A stretch of 64,000 nucleotides of DNA, taken from assembly GCF_001983935.1 (NCBI RefSeq), contig NZ_CP017641.1:310001-374000 (forward strand). Reading direction: 5' to 3'. Source of the stretch: Fuerstiella marisgermanici. Its GTDB lineage: Bacteria; Planctomycetota; Planctomycetia; Planctomycetales; Planctomycetaceae. Below the pieces are notes generated by a model that made no database searches, was not told the origin of the DNA, and was given only the letters and a program-made list of their open reading frames with translations. Positions 1 through 15,000 of the stretch are shown piece after piece. Each line of letters opens with the position of its first letter. Positions within the stretch are counted from its first letter, which is position 1. Made by a program: the position numbers and the translations under genes.

Positions 1-3000
1 GGACAGAACAACGACCACGAAGGTTGGTATATTGATGACATCATTATTGGATTCAGCGAACGCGGCGAGGCGGTTACCGGTCCCAATCGCAACAACACTA
101 CCTTCTTCGCGACGCCGACCAATCCGGTCTTTGGCGACCCAGCTGTCAATCTGACTGGGCGCTATCAATTGGAAATTCGTGAGGGCACGGAATACGTCTC
201 GTCGAGTGCCGACGGTCTGGGAAATCCGATCAATTCGCTGGTGGCAGACACCAAGATTACCTCCGTATTCGACACGAACGACCGCTTCATCGCAGATCCC
301 GCCCAACCTGGGTCTGTGGGAAGCATTGGTGACCAGAATGTGCATCGTGATCAGGGCCAGGTCACGATTCAAAACAACAGCATTCACTTTGCTCGGGATG
401 TCGGCATTCTGATCAACGCGGCACCTCGAACCGCCGATGGTCTGTCTGCGCCGGGAGCACCACGCAATTTTGATAGTCTTAACACGAAGCGTTGGGCTCC
501 AGGAGTGACGGTTCAGAACAATATTGTTGACAACTTCGGCGATACAGGTATCCGAGTCAGCGGTGACAACGCCGGTGGAGCGGCTGCGGCTGTGCCGTTT
601 GGCAAGATTTTGAACAACACTGTCTATGGCGGCACCACAGCCAACGGCGTTGGCATACGCATCGAACACAACGCGGCACCAACACTGCTGAACAACATCG
701 TGGCCAACACCACGACCAGCATCTCCATTGATGGCAGCCCGAATACGCTCGCCGACACAATTATCGGTACGACTCTGTTTAGTGGAAACGGTGCCAATCC
801 AAATCGAGGCACGGACTTCATTGATCTGTCCGACACCAACGACCCGTTCTACGTGCCCAATGCACCTCTGTTCGTTGATCCGGACAACCTGAACTTCTAC
901 CTGGACGCGGGTAGCCGAGCAATCGATAGTTCGTTGAATCGGCTGCCGGACCGTTCAGAGTTTGAATCGGTCAAAAATCCGCTGGGCATTCCTTCGTCGG
1001 ACACTCTGACGCCTTCGTATGACCGCTTCAATCAGCAGCGAATCGACGATCCGTCGCAGATGAGTGCTTCCGGTCTCGGTTCGCGGATCTTCTTTGACCG
1101 CGGGGCTGTGGAACGAGCCGACTTTATTGGACCGTTCGCTGTGTTGGTCAATCCGTTAGACGGAGCACCGCTGGATCTGGACCCAACTGACCACAACGTG
1201 CTTCGCATTGAAGCGACACACCTGACACAGTTTGTTGTGCAGTTACAGGATGCCGGCATCGGTATCGACGATAACTTCGTCACGGCTTCTCAGTGGGAAC
1301 TGAAACGCAACGGTCAGATTCTGACTGAAGGTGTTGACTATCGGTTCATCTACAACCCGGTAACGGACGAAGTGATCTTCCGAGCTGTCACCGTGTTCGA
1401 AACAGACCGGCACTACACGATTACCGTGATTGACCGAAGTTCCGGATCGGGCATCCGCGACCTTGCTCGCAACTCACTGCAGGCCAACCGTTCGAACGGC
1501 GATGTTCGGTTCGAGATCGTGCTGGACAACGACGCGAACGATGCGCCAGTCAATCTGGCGCCGAACATGGCGATGACAGATGAAGATACGGCCCTGACTT
1601 TTGAAACGGGCACACCGATCGCCATTCGCGTGTCAGACCGTGACACGTATCTCGGCAATAACGAGATCACTGTGACTCTGTTTGGCAACCAGGGCACGCT
1701 GATTCTCCCCGAATCTATCACGACAAATGTCGCTGGTGATGTGGTGACCTTCCCGTCTGCAGCCGCAGCAATTGGTGATGAACTAACGATTCTGGACAAC
1801 AGTGATTCGGCCAATCCCGATCGAGTGATCTTTACGTTCGTCAACGCCGCTGATGTCCCTTCGCCATCGGCAACACAGATCGCCGTTGCTGCGGGCGACC
1901 TGCCTGATGCAGTTGCTGCTGCGGCTGCGGCAGTGATCAATACTTATTTTGGTGCTGCGGCTCCGGCCACAGCGGCGGCTGATTCCATTAATCTGGCTGC
2001 GGACTTTACAGCATCACGTTTGCTGACTGTGGGCACGAACATCGAGGTTGACGGAGCGACCCAGATTTCCGTTCTGGACGGTGCGACCGTCATGGGCGAA
2101 CAGTTCACTGTGGGGATCGTGCAGTTTACGTACGTCGATCAAAATCTCGTGCCTTCACCGGAACTCGATCAGATCGCCATCGATCCGACGGACACCGCTG
2201 CAATGGTGGCCACAAAGACTGCTGCAGCCATCAACGTGGTGCCGTTGTACGGCCCAGGCACGGCGGAAGTGGACGGAACAGACGCAACTCAGGTGAACAT
2301 TCTGGTTCCCGATCTGTTCATCTCAAACACAGACGGCACGTCAATCGGCGTGGATGGCCAGCAGGTGACCTTCCCGAATGGTGCGACTGTCATCGGCGAA
2401 GAAATTGACTTTGACGGCACGGTCTACCGATTTGTTGACCTCAACGATGGCGTGCCAGGTGCTCAGGAAATCGGAGTTGACCAGACATTCTCGGCTCAGA
2501 ATGTGGCAGCAGCTGCACTGACTGTGCTTAATGCGGACTTTGGACCGGGCACCGCAACGCGGGCAAGCAACATCCTGAACCTGGTAGGTGTGACGCCAAC
2601 CTCAGTGATTCCACTTGTTTTGTCGGGCAGCGAATTTGCTTTGCCAGACGGTGCCACAGTGATTGGTGATCATATCGCCATCGGAGGCACAGCCTTCACG
2701 TTCATCGCTCCACCGGTCGCTCCGTTCGTTGCATCTGCAAACGAAATCGTGATTGATCCTGCGGACGACGCAGACACGGTTGCTACGAAAACCGCCGCCG
2801 CGTTGGACGCTTTCTTTGGAGCGGGGACAGCCACTGCTGCGGCCAGCGTTGTCACGGTGCGACGCTTGACGGTGGCGGGCATTACGCCAACAGCGGGTGT
2901 TTCCGTTGTTACACTGACGGGCGATATCACTCAGGTGAATCAAGCTCTAAACGGTCTGCAGTTCCTGCCTCGTCAGGACTACTACGGTCCGGCGGGCGTG

Positions 3001-6000
3001 ACGATTCTTTCTGAAGACAATGGCCAGTTTACTCAGAATCCGGCAAACCGGATCAACATGCTGGACATCGACACGATTCCGATCGTCGTGAAGCCTGTGA
3101 ATGATGATCCGACGATGGATGCGATCGCCGGTCAGCAGATCATTGAAGACCTGGACACGACGCCGATGGATGGTGTCAACGATGTGCAGACGGTTAATAT
3201 GTCCAACATCACAGCCGGTCCGATTAACGAACTGGAACCGCTGGCGGTGACGGCGGCTCTGGATGCGACGACGAATGTCGCGTTCGCCAGCGGCGCGAAT
3301 GTGATCGGTGAAACGCTGACGATTGCTGGCAATGCTCTAGTGTATGTTGACGCGGCTGTTGTGGCGTCTCCCGGGCCGTTGGAAATTGCTGTCAATCTTA
3401 CGGATTCGTCAGAGGCAGTGGCCGCCGCCACAGCCGCCTTTATTAATGCTGCGTTTCCTGGCACGGCCGAAGCAGCGTACAACTTTGTGGCGCTGAAGGT
3501 TGATGCCTCGCAGGTTAGTGGCTCGTCGTCAGAAGTGTTTTCGATCAGCAGCCAGGATGATCTGATCACTGGCCTGACCGTCAACTACACCAGCCCGGAC
3601 GAACTCGGAACGCTGCAATACAGTTCATTGCCAGATGCGTTCGGCATCGCGTATGTCACCGTTACGATTACAGATGGTGGCCTGAACCGCACATTGGACG
3701 GCATTGATGATGCCGTTGTGACTCGCGAGTTCAAGATTACTGTCGTTCCTCAAAACGATGATCCGACGCTGGACACGATTGTCGATGTGAACATCACCGA
3801 AGATCTGGACGCTGACGCTGACGATCTGAACGACGAAGTCGTTGTGCCACTGACCGGGATCACTCCGGCACCGGCCAACGAATTGGAAGACCTTTCGGTC
3901 ACGGCCGTTGTTGCGGACACAACGATCGTCGCCTTCGCGAACGGCACCAATGTGATCGGCGAAACGCTGACAGTGGTTGCTCCATCGGGCACCGTTGTGC
4001 TGACGTTTGTCGACATTGCCACTACGGCAGTCGGCCCAAATCAAATTCGAGTCAATCTTGCGGACACCACGATGCAGGTGGCGTCCGCCGTAGCGGACGC
4101 GATCAACAACCATGCAACCTTCATCGCCGACGGCATCGCGGCTGTGCAGACTGAGAACTCTGTATCGATCAACATTGCCAGCACTGAAGTGAGCGGCAGT
4201 GATGAAGTGGATGCGACGTTTATCAGCAATCAGGACGACCTGATTACTAATCTGACCGTCGATTATCTGCAGAACGCTGCAACGGGAACGCTTCGCTTCA
4301 CACCGGGCCGCAATCAGTTTGGTGGCACGGTTACAGTGACGGTTACTGTGGAAGACGCTGGCATCGATGCCCTGTTGAGCACGGATCGCAACGATGCTGA
4401 TCCTCAGAAACAGAACAGCATTGTTGAACAGGTCTTCACTGTCACTATTCAGCCAGTAAACGACGCTCCAAATCTGGACGCCGTGGCCGATCAGACGGTG
4501 GACGAAGATAGCGGGACTCATCCTGTCGACCTCACGGGCATCTGGGCGGGCATCGACAATCCTTCCGGCGTTCGAGTGCTGAATGAACTGGAAGATGTCA
4601 CCGTCACTCACCAGCTTCACAGCACAACAACGGTTGCCGTGGCGGCTGGCGAAAACGTCATCGGCACAACATTGGACTTTGATGGCACCACCGAGTTCGA
4701 ATTCGTTGACGCCGCCATTGTCACAACACCGACCGATGTGCAAATTGCGGTGAACCTGACCGATTCGACTCAGGACGTCGCATCGAAAGCAGTAGCCGTC
4801 ATCAACGCTAAACTCGGCGCAGGGAAGGTTGTTGCTTATTCCAACACGATCAACACTACGGAAGCCATGACGATCACCGGCAGTTCGTCCGAAGCCTTTG
4901 CGATCATGCAGGCTGCCGACATTGTCACCGGCTTAAACATCACTCACACGCCGCGTAGCGAAACTGGGGTGTTTGAATACTCGACCGTTGGCGACCACTT
5001 TGGCCAGGTGATTGTCACTCTGACGGCCACTGACGCTGGGCTGGATGGCATTGCTGGTAATAGTGACGACGCGAAAATTGACCGCACGTTCATCATCACG
5101 GTGCGGCCGCAAAACGATGATCCGACGTTAGGCGGCATCACGGATATCACGATTGATGAAGATCCTGATACGGATGCCGACAACAGCAACGATGAACAGA
5201 GCTTTGTGATAACGGACATTGGCCCCGGCGCAGCCAACGAACTGGAAGACCTGCAGGTGACTGCAACGTTGACCGACACGACGATCGTGGCATTCGCGAC
5301 CGGTGCCAACGTTGTCGGTGAAACTCTGACGATCGATGGCACGGTATTGACGTTTGTCGACGGCACCAGTGGCGGTCCATTCGGAGCGGACGATATTGCC
5401 GTGCTGCCAGCTGACGACACAAGTGCCGTCGCGGGCAAAGTGGCGGCTGCCATCAACGCTCACGCCGTCATCACCGCGCCTGCTGTGGCGACTGTGAATT
5501 CTGTGGTGATCGAAATTGATAGTGCCCTGGTTTCTGCCAGCGACACTGTGGATGCGATGTTCATCAGCAATCAGGACGATCTGATTACGGGCCTGACCAT
5601 CGACTACAACTCGCGAGAAGCCACGGGCACGCTGCGGTTTACACCGGGCAGGCATCAGTTCGGCGGAACGGTGAACGTCACTGTTGAAGTTGAAGATGCG
5701 GGCATTGACGGCCTCTTCAGCACGGACCGTAACGATGCAGATGACCAGAAGGTCAACCACGTCACGACTCAGACGTTTACGATCACCGTGCTGCCCGTTA
5801 ATGACGCACCGAACCTGGATGAAATCAGCGATCAGGTTGTCGCCGAAGATTCGGGTACTCATGACGTGGATCTAACTCGCATCTGGGCGGGAATGGACCT
5901 CCCGGCTGATGCGCGAGTCGTTAATGAATTGGAAGACATGGATGTCACACAACGACTGCACAACACGACGACGCTGGCGATTGCCGCTGGTAAAAACATG

Positions 6001-9000
6001 GTCGGCGAAACTGTGACAGTCAGCGGTGAAGTGTTTACCTACGTCGACGCTGCGTTCACTGTTCCAACGGCCAACCAGATTGCCGTCGCAGACACCGATT
6101 CGACACACGTGGTCGCTCAAAAAACAGCCGACGTCATCAACGCTCATACGAATCCGCTGCTGGGCGCAGGAACAGTCGTGGCCAGCTACAACACCGTCAA
6201 CACGGTGAAGGAAGCGGCAATGATCGTTGTTGATCCGGCGTCTGATCGTTTCGCAGTCATGCAGGCGGCTGATATTATCAACAGCCTGAGCATCAGCTAC
6301 ATGACTCGCGATACCACCGGCACGTTCAGCTACACCACGGTGGGCGACAACTTTGGTCAGGTCATTGTAAGTATCACCGCAACGGATGCAGGGATTGACG
6401 GTCTGTTCGACGGCGTGGACGATCTGGAGATTGAACGCACGTTTACAATCACGGTCGTCCCGGTCAACGATGATCCGACGTTGGATGCAATCGCAAACAT
6501 CACGATCGACGAAGATCCCGATCTTGATGGTAACCACATCAACGACGAACAAAGCTTCACTCTTACGGGAATTACGGCGGGCCCGGATAACGAACTGGAA
6601 GACATTCTGGCTTATGCAGAGCTGGCGGACACGACGATCGTCGCGTTTGGTAACGGCACGGCTGTACTGAATGAAACTCTGACGGTCGGTGCTGTCACGT
6701 TCACCTTCCGCGACTCATCCACCGGTCCGTTCGGCCCAACCGACATTCCTGTCAGCCCGCTGGGCAACACGATGCATGTCGCGACGGCCGCCGCGAACGC
6801 GATTAACGCTCATCCGACGCTTGGCGTTTCGGCTGTGGCAACGGTCAATTCCATTGCCATCGAAATCAACGATTCGCAGGTTTCGGCCAGCGATACAGCA
6901 GATGCGATGTTCATCAGCAATCAGGACGATCTGATCGCCAACATTGCCGTTGATTACGACACGCGAGACAACACCGGAACGCTGCGGTTCACTCCGGGAC
7001 GTCATCAGTTTGGTGGAACGGTGAACGTGACGGTCACCGTTGAAGATTACGGCATCGACGGCCTGGTCAGCACGGATCGCACCGACGCAGACGGTCAGAA
7101 ACGCAACAACTTCACAACAGAAACATTCACCATCACGGTGTTGCCGGTCAATGACGGCCCAAATCTGGATGAAGTGTCCGCTCAGGAAGTCGACGAAGAT
7201 AGTGGCACACACACCATCAGTCTCACCGATATCTGGTCCGGTATTGAGAATCCTGCCGATCTTCGAGTCATCAATGAACTCGAAAACCTGCGGATCAGCG
7301 AACGTCTGCACGACACGACAACAATCGCGATCGCGGTTGGTGAAAATGTTATCAATGAAACGCTGACGATTGACGGCACCGTCTTTACGTTTGTGGATGC
7401 TGCGACCAACCCATCGCCGACTGATGTGCAGATTGCTGTTGATCTGACAGATGCGACTCAGGTCGTTGCTTCTAAAGCTGCTGCGGTCATCAATGCCAAG
7501 TTGGGGGCAGGCTCAGTCACTGCCTACCAGAATACGATCAACACCACGACCGACCTTGTTGTTTCGGCGAGCTCCACAGACACGTTTGCGTTGATGGCGT
7601 CCAGTGACATCATCGACGGCTTGAGTATCAATTACACGTCACGAGACACGACCGGAACATTCAGCTATTCGACTGTCACGGACGCCTTCGGCCAGGTAAT
7701 CGTTTCGCTGACCACGGACGACGCCGGCATCGACGGCGTGTTTGGTACGGGAGACGATGGCCTGATTGTGCGAACGTTTACTATTAGCGTGAAGCCGATC
7801 AACGACGCCCCAAATATGGACGTCATTCCAGATCAGTTGGTCGACGAAGATGCTGCTGAACAGTTGGTGCCGTTGACGGACATCTGGGCGGGCATCAACG
7901 TGTCTGACGACGCGATGATCGTGAACGAACTGGAAGATATCGACGTCACAGCTGATCTGCACGACACAACATCGGTGGCCATCGCCATCGGTGCCAACGT
8001 GATCGGTCAAACGCTGACGATCGATGGCACGGTATTCACGTTTGTCGACGCGACTGTGACACCGACGCCGACATCCGTTGAAATTCCCGTCAGTCCGATC
8101 GACTTCGACACTGCCGGAGCTGACGCGACTCGAACAGTCGCAACTGCAGCCGCCGCTGTTATCAACGCGGAACTGGGTGCAAACACTGTCGTTGCGTACG
8201 AAAACACGATTAACACCACTGGCAACGTTACGGTAGCAGCCAGTTCGACCGACACCTTTGCGATTATGCTGTCGTCGGACATTGTCAGTGATCCGCAGAT
8301 TGACTACGTTTCACGTAACCCAGCGAGCACCGGTACCCTGCGGTACACGCCTGCCGGCAATGCATTCGGCGTCGTTATCGTTACTGTGACCACCGAAGAT
8401 GCCGGCGTGGATGGCATCTTTGAAGATGATTCCAACACGATCGGCGTTGACGAAAGTCTTGACAATATCGCGATCACGCGAACCTTCACCATCACGGTGA
8501 ATCCCATCAACGACGACCCGACGATGGACGAAGTCGATGGTTCCACCGTTTCTGCCGGTACAGAAACGGACGAAGACGAAGCTCAGCAAAGCGTGCCTTT
8601 GACCGGTATCACCGCGGGACCGATCAACGAACTGGAGGACATTCGCCTCACGCCGACGTTGCACGACACGACAACGGTGGCCATCGCCATTGGCGAAAAT
8701 GTGATCGGCGAAACGCTCACGATCAACGGAACGGTGTTCACGTTTGTTGACGCCGATGTGGTCACTTTGCCAGGCACCACAGAAATCGCCGTTAGCATGA
8801 CGGATTCCACCTTCGAAGTGGCCGTTCAGGCGGCCGCTGTCATCAACGCGGCTCTTGGAGTCGATACGGCCATTGCGTCGTCGAATACGGTTAACATCGC
8901 GTCGCCGGATGTCGTGGCAAGTTCAACGGCCGCTTTTGCCCTGATGTCTGCATCAGACGTGATCACCATTGACGGCATCGACTACGTGACTCGCAATCTC

Positions 9001-12000
9001 GCCGGAGAAGGCACATTCCTGTACACGCCGGTTGGCAATGCGTTCGGCGTCGTGACGGTGACCATCCGCACAGAAGATGCAGGGGGTGACGGTCTGCTTG
9101 AGACGACGGCCGACAACAACTTTATCGAACGCACATTCACCATTACCGTGAATCCAGTGAACGACGATCCGACACTGGACGCCGTGCCGGATCAGGCGCC
9201 AGTGAATGAAGATTCGGGCGAACATTCGGTTCCACTGTCCGGCATTTACGCTATGGCACTGCCGTCGGTGAATGAACTGGAAGACATGACCGTCACCGCA
9301 GAACTGGCGGACACAACGATCGTGGCTGTGGCGGTCGGCGACAACGTGATCGGCCAGTCACTGACAATCAACGGCACCGTCTTTGAGTTCGTAGATCTTG
9401 CCACGACGACTCCGAATGGAACTGACATCGGAGTCAACCGCACAGACGATACCTCCGCCGTTGCGGCAGCTGCTGCGGCTGTGATTAACGTCACCTTCCC
9501 GGGCATGGCTATCCCCACTCAGAACTCTGTTGCTCTTTCTACGGCGAAAGCCAACGTCAGCGGTACGGATACGGTCGACGCATTTGCGATCTTCGACCAG
9601 AACGACCTGATCGCTGATTTCGCTATCGATTACACCACGAGGGACACGACGGGCACCTTCCGATACACGCCGGCAGGCCATCAGTTTGGCGGTCCTGTTA
9701 CCGTGAAAATCACCGTGGAAGACTGGGGCGAAGACGGGCTGCTCGAAGACAAGTCCGGCACCCTGCGTGACGAGTCTGCCGACAATAACTTCATCGAAGA
9801 ATTCTTCACGATTACTGTTCTGCCGGACAATGACGACCCGAATATGGCCGCCATTGCCGATCAGGATACGACGGAAGACGCCGCTGAACAGAGCGTTTCG
9901 CTGATCGATATCTGGGCCGGTGTGGACACCACAACGGGCGTTCGAATCACGAACGAGCTCGAAGATATCGCGCTAACGCTGGAATTGGCAGATACCACGA
10001 CTGTGGCGTTTGCGGCGGGCGGCAATATGTTCGGCGAAGTGATCACCGTTGACGGCAGTGTATTCACCTTTGTGGATGCGGCAGTCACACCATCGCCGAC
10101 GAACCTGCAGATCGCAGTGAGCGACGGCGATACCACTCAATCTGTGGCCACTGCCGCCGCTGCGGTCATCAATGCAGAACTGGGAGCGGGTACGGTTGTC
10201 GCGACTGACAACACCATCAGCACGCTGAATGCAGCGACGACCGTCGCGGTTGCCGCAACGTCGGACCGATTCGCTGTGATGACGGCAAGCGACATCGTGA
10301 CTGATCTGGCGATTGACTACACGTCGCGAGACACAACCGGCACATTCCGTTACACGCCGGTGGCGAACAACTTCGGGCAGGTGCAGATCACGATCACCAC
10401 AACCGACGCCGGTGTGGATGGCATCTTCGGCAACGGGGATGACCATGCGATTACGCAATCGTTTAGCATTACCGTGGAACCAATCAACGACGATCCCACA
10501 ATAGATGTCATCGCCAATCAAACCGTCACCGAAGACGATCCGGAACAGAGTGTCACGCTCACGGGAATTCATGCCATTCGCCTGCCGTGGACAAACGAAC
10601 TGGAGGATATCCGGCTTTCGGCAACGCTACACGACACGAGGACCGTTGTCGTAGCGATCGGAGACCGAGTTATCGATGAAACGATCACGATTGGCTCGAC
10701 CACATTTACGTACGTGGACGAAGCCATCACTCCGTCACCGGACGCGGATGAGATTGCAGTCCTGCGAGGCGACACGTCTCAGACAGTTGCGACCAAGACG
10801 GCTGCACGAGTCAACGCACTGCTTGGCGCGAACACAGTTGTTGCGACAGACAACACCGTGAACACGGCTTCCACAGCCGTCTTCAGCTCAGGTGACGCGT
10901 TCTCGCTGATGTCGTCGTCTGAGATCGTCGATTCGGCCAGCATGGCGATCGATTACAACTCCCGCGACAACACGGCCACCTTCCGTTACACACCGATTGC
11001 GAACGCCTTCGGTCAGGTCACGGTGACCATCACCACCGAAGATGCCGGTGTGGATGGTGTCTACGGTACGGGCGACGAACGGTCCATCGATCGCACCTTT
11101 ACTATCACCATCGTGCCGGTCAACGACAATCCAACCCTGGATCCGATTGCCGATCAGGACACAACAGAAGACTTCCCTCAGCAGTCGGTACCGCTGTCTG
11201 GTATCTACACCATTCAGCAAGTGGAACACAACGAGCTGGAAGATATTCAGTTGTCGGCAACGCTGGCTGCAACGAAGTCGATTGCTGTCGCCACCGGTCA
11301 AAACATGATCGGCGAGTCCATCACAGTGGGCGGCGTGGTATTCCAGTACGTCGACGCTGCTAGTAGTCCGGTTCCGGCTCCGCAGCAGATCGCTGTGCTT
11401 AGCTCGTTTGATACCAGCCAGGTGGCGAATGCTACGGCGATCACGGTGAACGCTTTGCTTGGCGGAGGAACGATGACTTCTGCCTTCAATACCGTCACCA
11501 CGGCTGCCACCGTGGCTGTTAGTAATACGGATCGCTTGGCAGTCATGGACGCCGCCGACATTATCACCGACCTTGACTTCACCTACACCTCGCGTGACAC
11601 CACTGGACTGTTCCTGTACACACCGGTCGCGCATGCGTTTGGGCAGGTTACCGTCACAGTTACCGCCACGGATGCGGGCGTGAACGGTCTGTTCGGTGAT
11701 ATCGGTGACCTGCCAGTTTCGCAGACGTTTACCATCACGGTGCAGCCGATCAACGACACCCCGGTCATGGATCCGGTTGCTGATCAAACAGTAGACGAAG
11801 ATGCACCTGCACAATCTGTTAGCCTGAACAACATCTTCGCAATTGCCCCGTCGGAAGTGAATGAACTGGAAGACATCGCGTTCACCCACCAGGTTCACGA
11901 CACACGGACCATCGCGATTGCTGTTGGAGCGAACGTAATCGGCGAGAGCATCACGATCAACGGCAATGTGTTCACTTATGTGGACGCATCGCTCGGTGGA

Positions 12001-15000
12001 GCGGCCGTAAACGAAATTGCTGTGTTCGCCAACGATCCGACTCAGCTTGTCGCTTCGAAAACAGCCACCGTCGTCAACGCACTGCTCGGCGCGAACACGC
12101 TTGTGGCATCGCATAACACGGTTAACACCACGTCGGATGTCACAACGGTCGCAGTCAGCAACACCGACCGCTTTGCCGTCATGACAGCGGCAGAAGTTAT
12201 CACGGCGACCAGTGTCAGCTATGTGTCACGCAACAGTGGCGGGACGTTCAACTACACGCCTGTCGCAGATGCCTTTGGCCGGGTGATCGTGACGATCACT
12301 CAAACAGACGCGGGCGTAGACGGAATCTTTGGCAGTGGCGGAGATGACATCTCCGTGACGGACACCTTCACGATCACGGTCGTTCCGCAAAACGACTTGC
12401 CAACTCTGGACGCCACTCTGGACCAGGTTGTCACCGAAGATGCTGGCATGCAGACGATCGATCTGACGGGCATCACGCCACGACCAGCGAACGAACTGGA
12501 AGACATCCGAGTTACTCACGACTTGCACAACACCACAACCGTGGCTGTGCCTGTCGGGTCTCGGACATTCGGCGAAACGCTGACGGTTGGCGGAGTGCCG
12601 TTTACGTTTGTCGAAGCGGGCGTTACGCCATCACCGACATCGCAGCAGATCGCCGTCAACGGCAATGATTCGACGATCGACGTGGCGACTAAAGCGGCTG
12701 CTGTGATTAATGCTCGACTGGGTGCTGGCACCGTACTGGCTAGTCGCAACACGCTGAACACAGCGTCCAGTGTGACGGCCAGTTCCAGCACGAAGTTTGC
12801 CATCATGGCGGCTGGCGAAATCGTCGACAATTTGAATCTTACCTACGTCTCCCGTGCTGACAGTGGCACGCTGGACTACACGCCAGTGGCGAATGCGTTT
12901 GGTGTCGTCACGATCACCGTCACAACGCGAGATGCGGGTGTCGACGGGATCTTCGACAACAGCGACGACCGGGTGATCACGGATACGTTCAACATTACTG
13001 TGGACGCCGTAAACGATTCGCCAACACTGGACGCGATCGCCGACCAAACGACAGACGAAGATGCGACTCAACAGCAGATTCCACTGTCGGGCATCTACAA
13101 CATCGCTCCACCGACGACCAACGAACTGGAACATCTGCGAGTTTCTCACACGCTGCATGCGACGACGACGATCGCTGTCGCAAATGGTGCTGACGTTGTG
13201 GGTGAAACTCTGACGATCGATGGGACTGTCTTCACATTTGTCGATGCTACGACAACCGCGGCACCGACGTCAACGGAGATTGCCGTTAACGCGGCGGATT
13301 CGACTCAACAGGTGGCCACGACCGCCGCTGCCGTGATCAATGCAGAATTAGGTGCCGGCACAGTTACGGCTGTTCATAACACGCTGAATACCGAATCCAC
13401 CGTCGTAGCCAGTTCTGTAACGGCCTTCGCCACAATGCCTGCGTCTGGCATCGTGCAGGGGCTCGCCTTTAACTACAACAGTGGCGACAACACCGGTTCG
13501 ATGCGTTACACGCCAGTTGCGAATGCGTTCGGACAGGTCACGGTCACTGTGATACTCGCCGATGCTGGCGTCGACGGTATCTTCGGAACCAGCGACGACC
13601 TCTCGACAACCCAGACGTTCAATATCACGGTTGCCCCTCAAAACGACGCGCCCGTGCTTAACGGATTGGGCAATCTGACCAACGTTGAAGACGGCCCGGA
13701 AGGTTCTGCTCCGCTAAGCGGCATTCTGAACATCGCGGCACCGACGACCAACGAACTCGAAAACGTTCGTTTCGAAACCGAACTGCACGCGACTAATTCG
13801 GTCGCTGTGGCGGTCGGAAGTAACGTGATCGGTGAGAGCATTACGATCGGCACGACGACGTTCTCATACGTCAACGCCATAACGGTGAATTCGCCAACGC
13901 CGCTGCAAATCGCCGTCTTCCCGGATGACTCCACTCAGAACGTAGCCTCGAAGTCCGCTGTTGTGATCAACAACCGGCTCGGTGCGAACACTGTCGTCGC
14001 CACAAACAACACGTTGAACACGGCTCAACCGGTTCTTGTTAGTTCCACTGACCGATTCGCTGTGCGACAGGCATCGCAACTGGTTGAAGGTTTGGCCGTC
14101 GATTACGTATCACGAGCCACTGACGGAACTTTCCGCTACACGCCATCAGCTGATGCATTTGGACAGGTCACCGTGACCGTGCGAGCCATTGATGCGGGCG
14201 TTGACGGTCAGCCAGGCGGCGGCGACGACAAGGTGGCGGAACGGACCTTCACCATCACGATTGCTCCTGAAAACGACGTGCCGGTCTTTACGGCCAACGA
14301 TCACATCACCAGCGAGAATGCTGCAGAGCAATCGGTGACGATCACAGGCATCGGCACACGACACGCGCCGGCGTTCGACGAATTGGAAGACATTCGCCTG
14401 GACTTCAACCTTGAAGATTCCTCCATCCTTGTCGTGCCAAACGGCGAACGAGCCATTGGAAATACCATCACTGTGAACGGCACCGTGTTCACGTATGTCG
14501 ACGCTGCGTCAACCACCACACCGGTGGCTGGCGAGATTGCAGTAAACATCGGCGACACCACTCGAACTGTGGCGACGGCGACCGCCGCTGCCATCAATGC
14601 AGAGCTGGGAGCCAATACGGCTGCCGCTTCACACAACACGGTCAACACCTCAGCGACCGTGGTGCCAGGTTCAGCGACAGACTTCGATCTGTTCGCCGCT
14701 GCAGACGTTGTCGAAAATCTTGCAATCGATTACACGTCGCGAGCTACCACTGGTACGCTGCGTTACACACCGGTTGCGGATGCATTTGGCCAGGTCACTG
14801 TCACGCTGACGGCGACTGACGCCGGAGTCGACGGCATCTTCAACACGGCAGACGACGAAGTCACGACGGATTCGATTACGCTCACTGTAGTACCCGCGAA
14901 TGACCTGCCTGGAATCAACCCGATTTCGAAGCAGGTGATTTTGGAAGACAGCGGTGCTCAAGCGATTCCACTAAACGGCATCACACCGGGACCGCTGGGC

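Noticed and set aside
3625-4743. 372-residue antisense open frame within the repeat array
   Set aside because: Another product of repeat codon bias on the opposite strand; Cys/His/Arg-rich composition without recognisable folds.
10888-12114. 408-residue open frame antisense to the giant gene
   Set aside because: It lies wholly opposite a strongly coding repeat region; the periodic sequence and codon bias leave the opposite frame open. It shows no domain and no ribosome-binding site, and similar antisense frames recur at the same place in other repeats.
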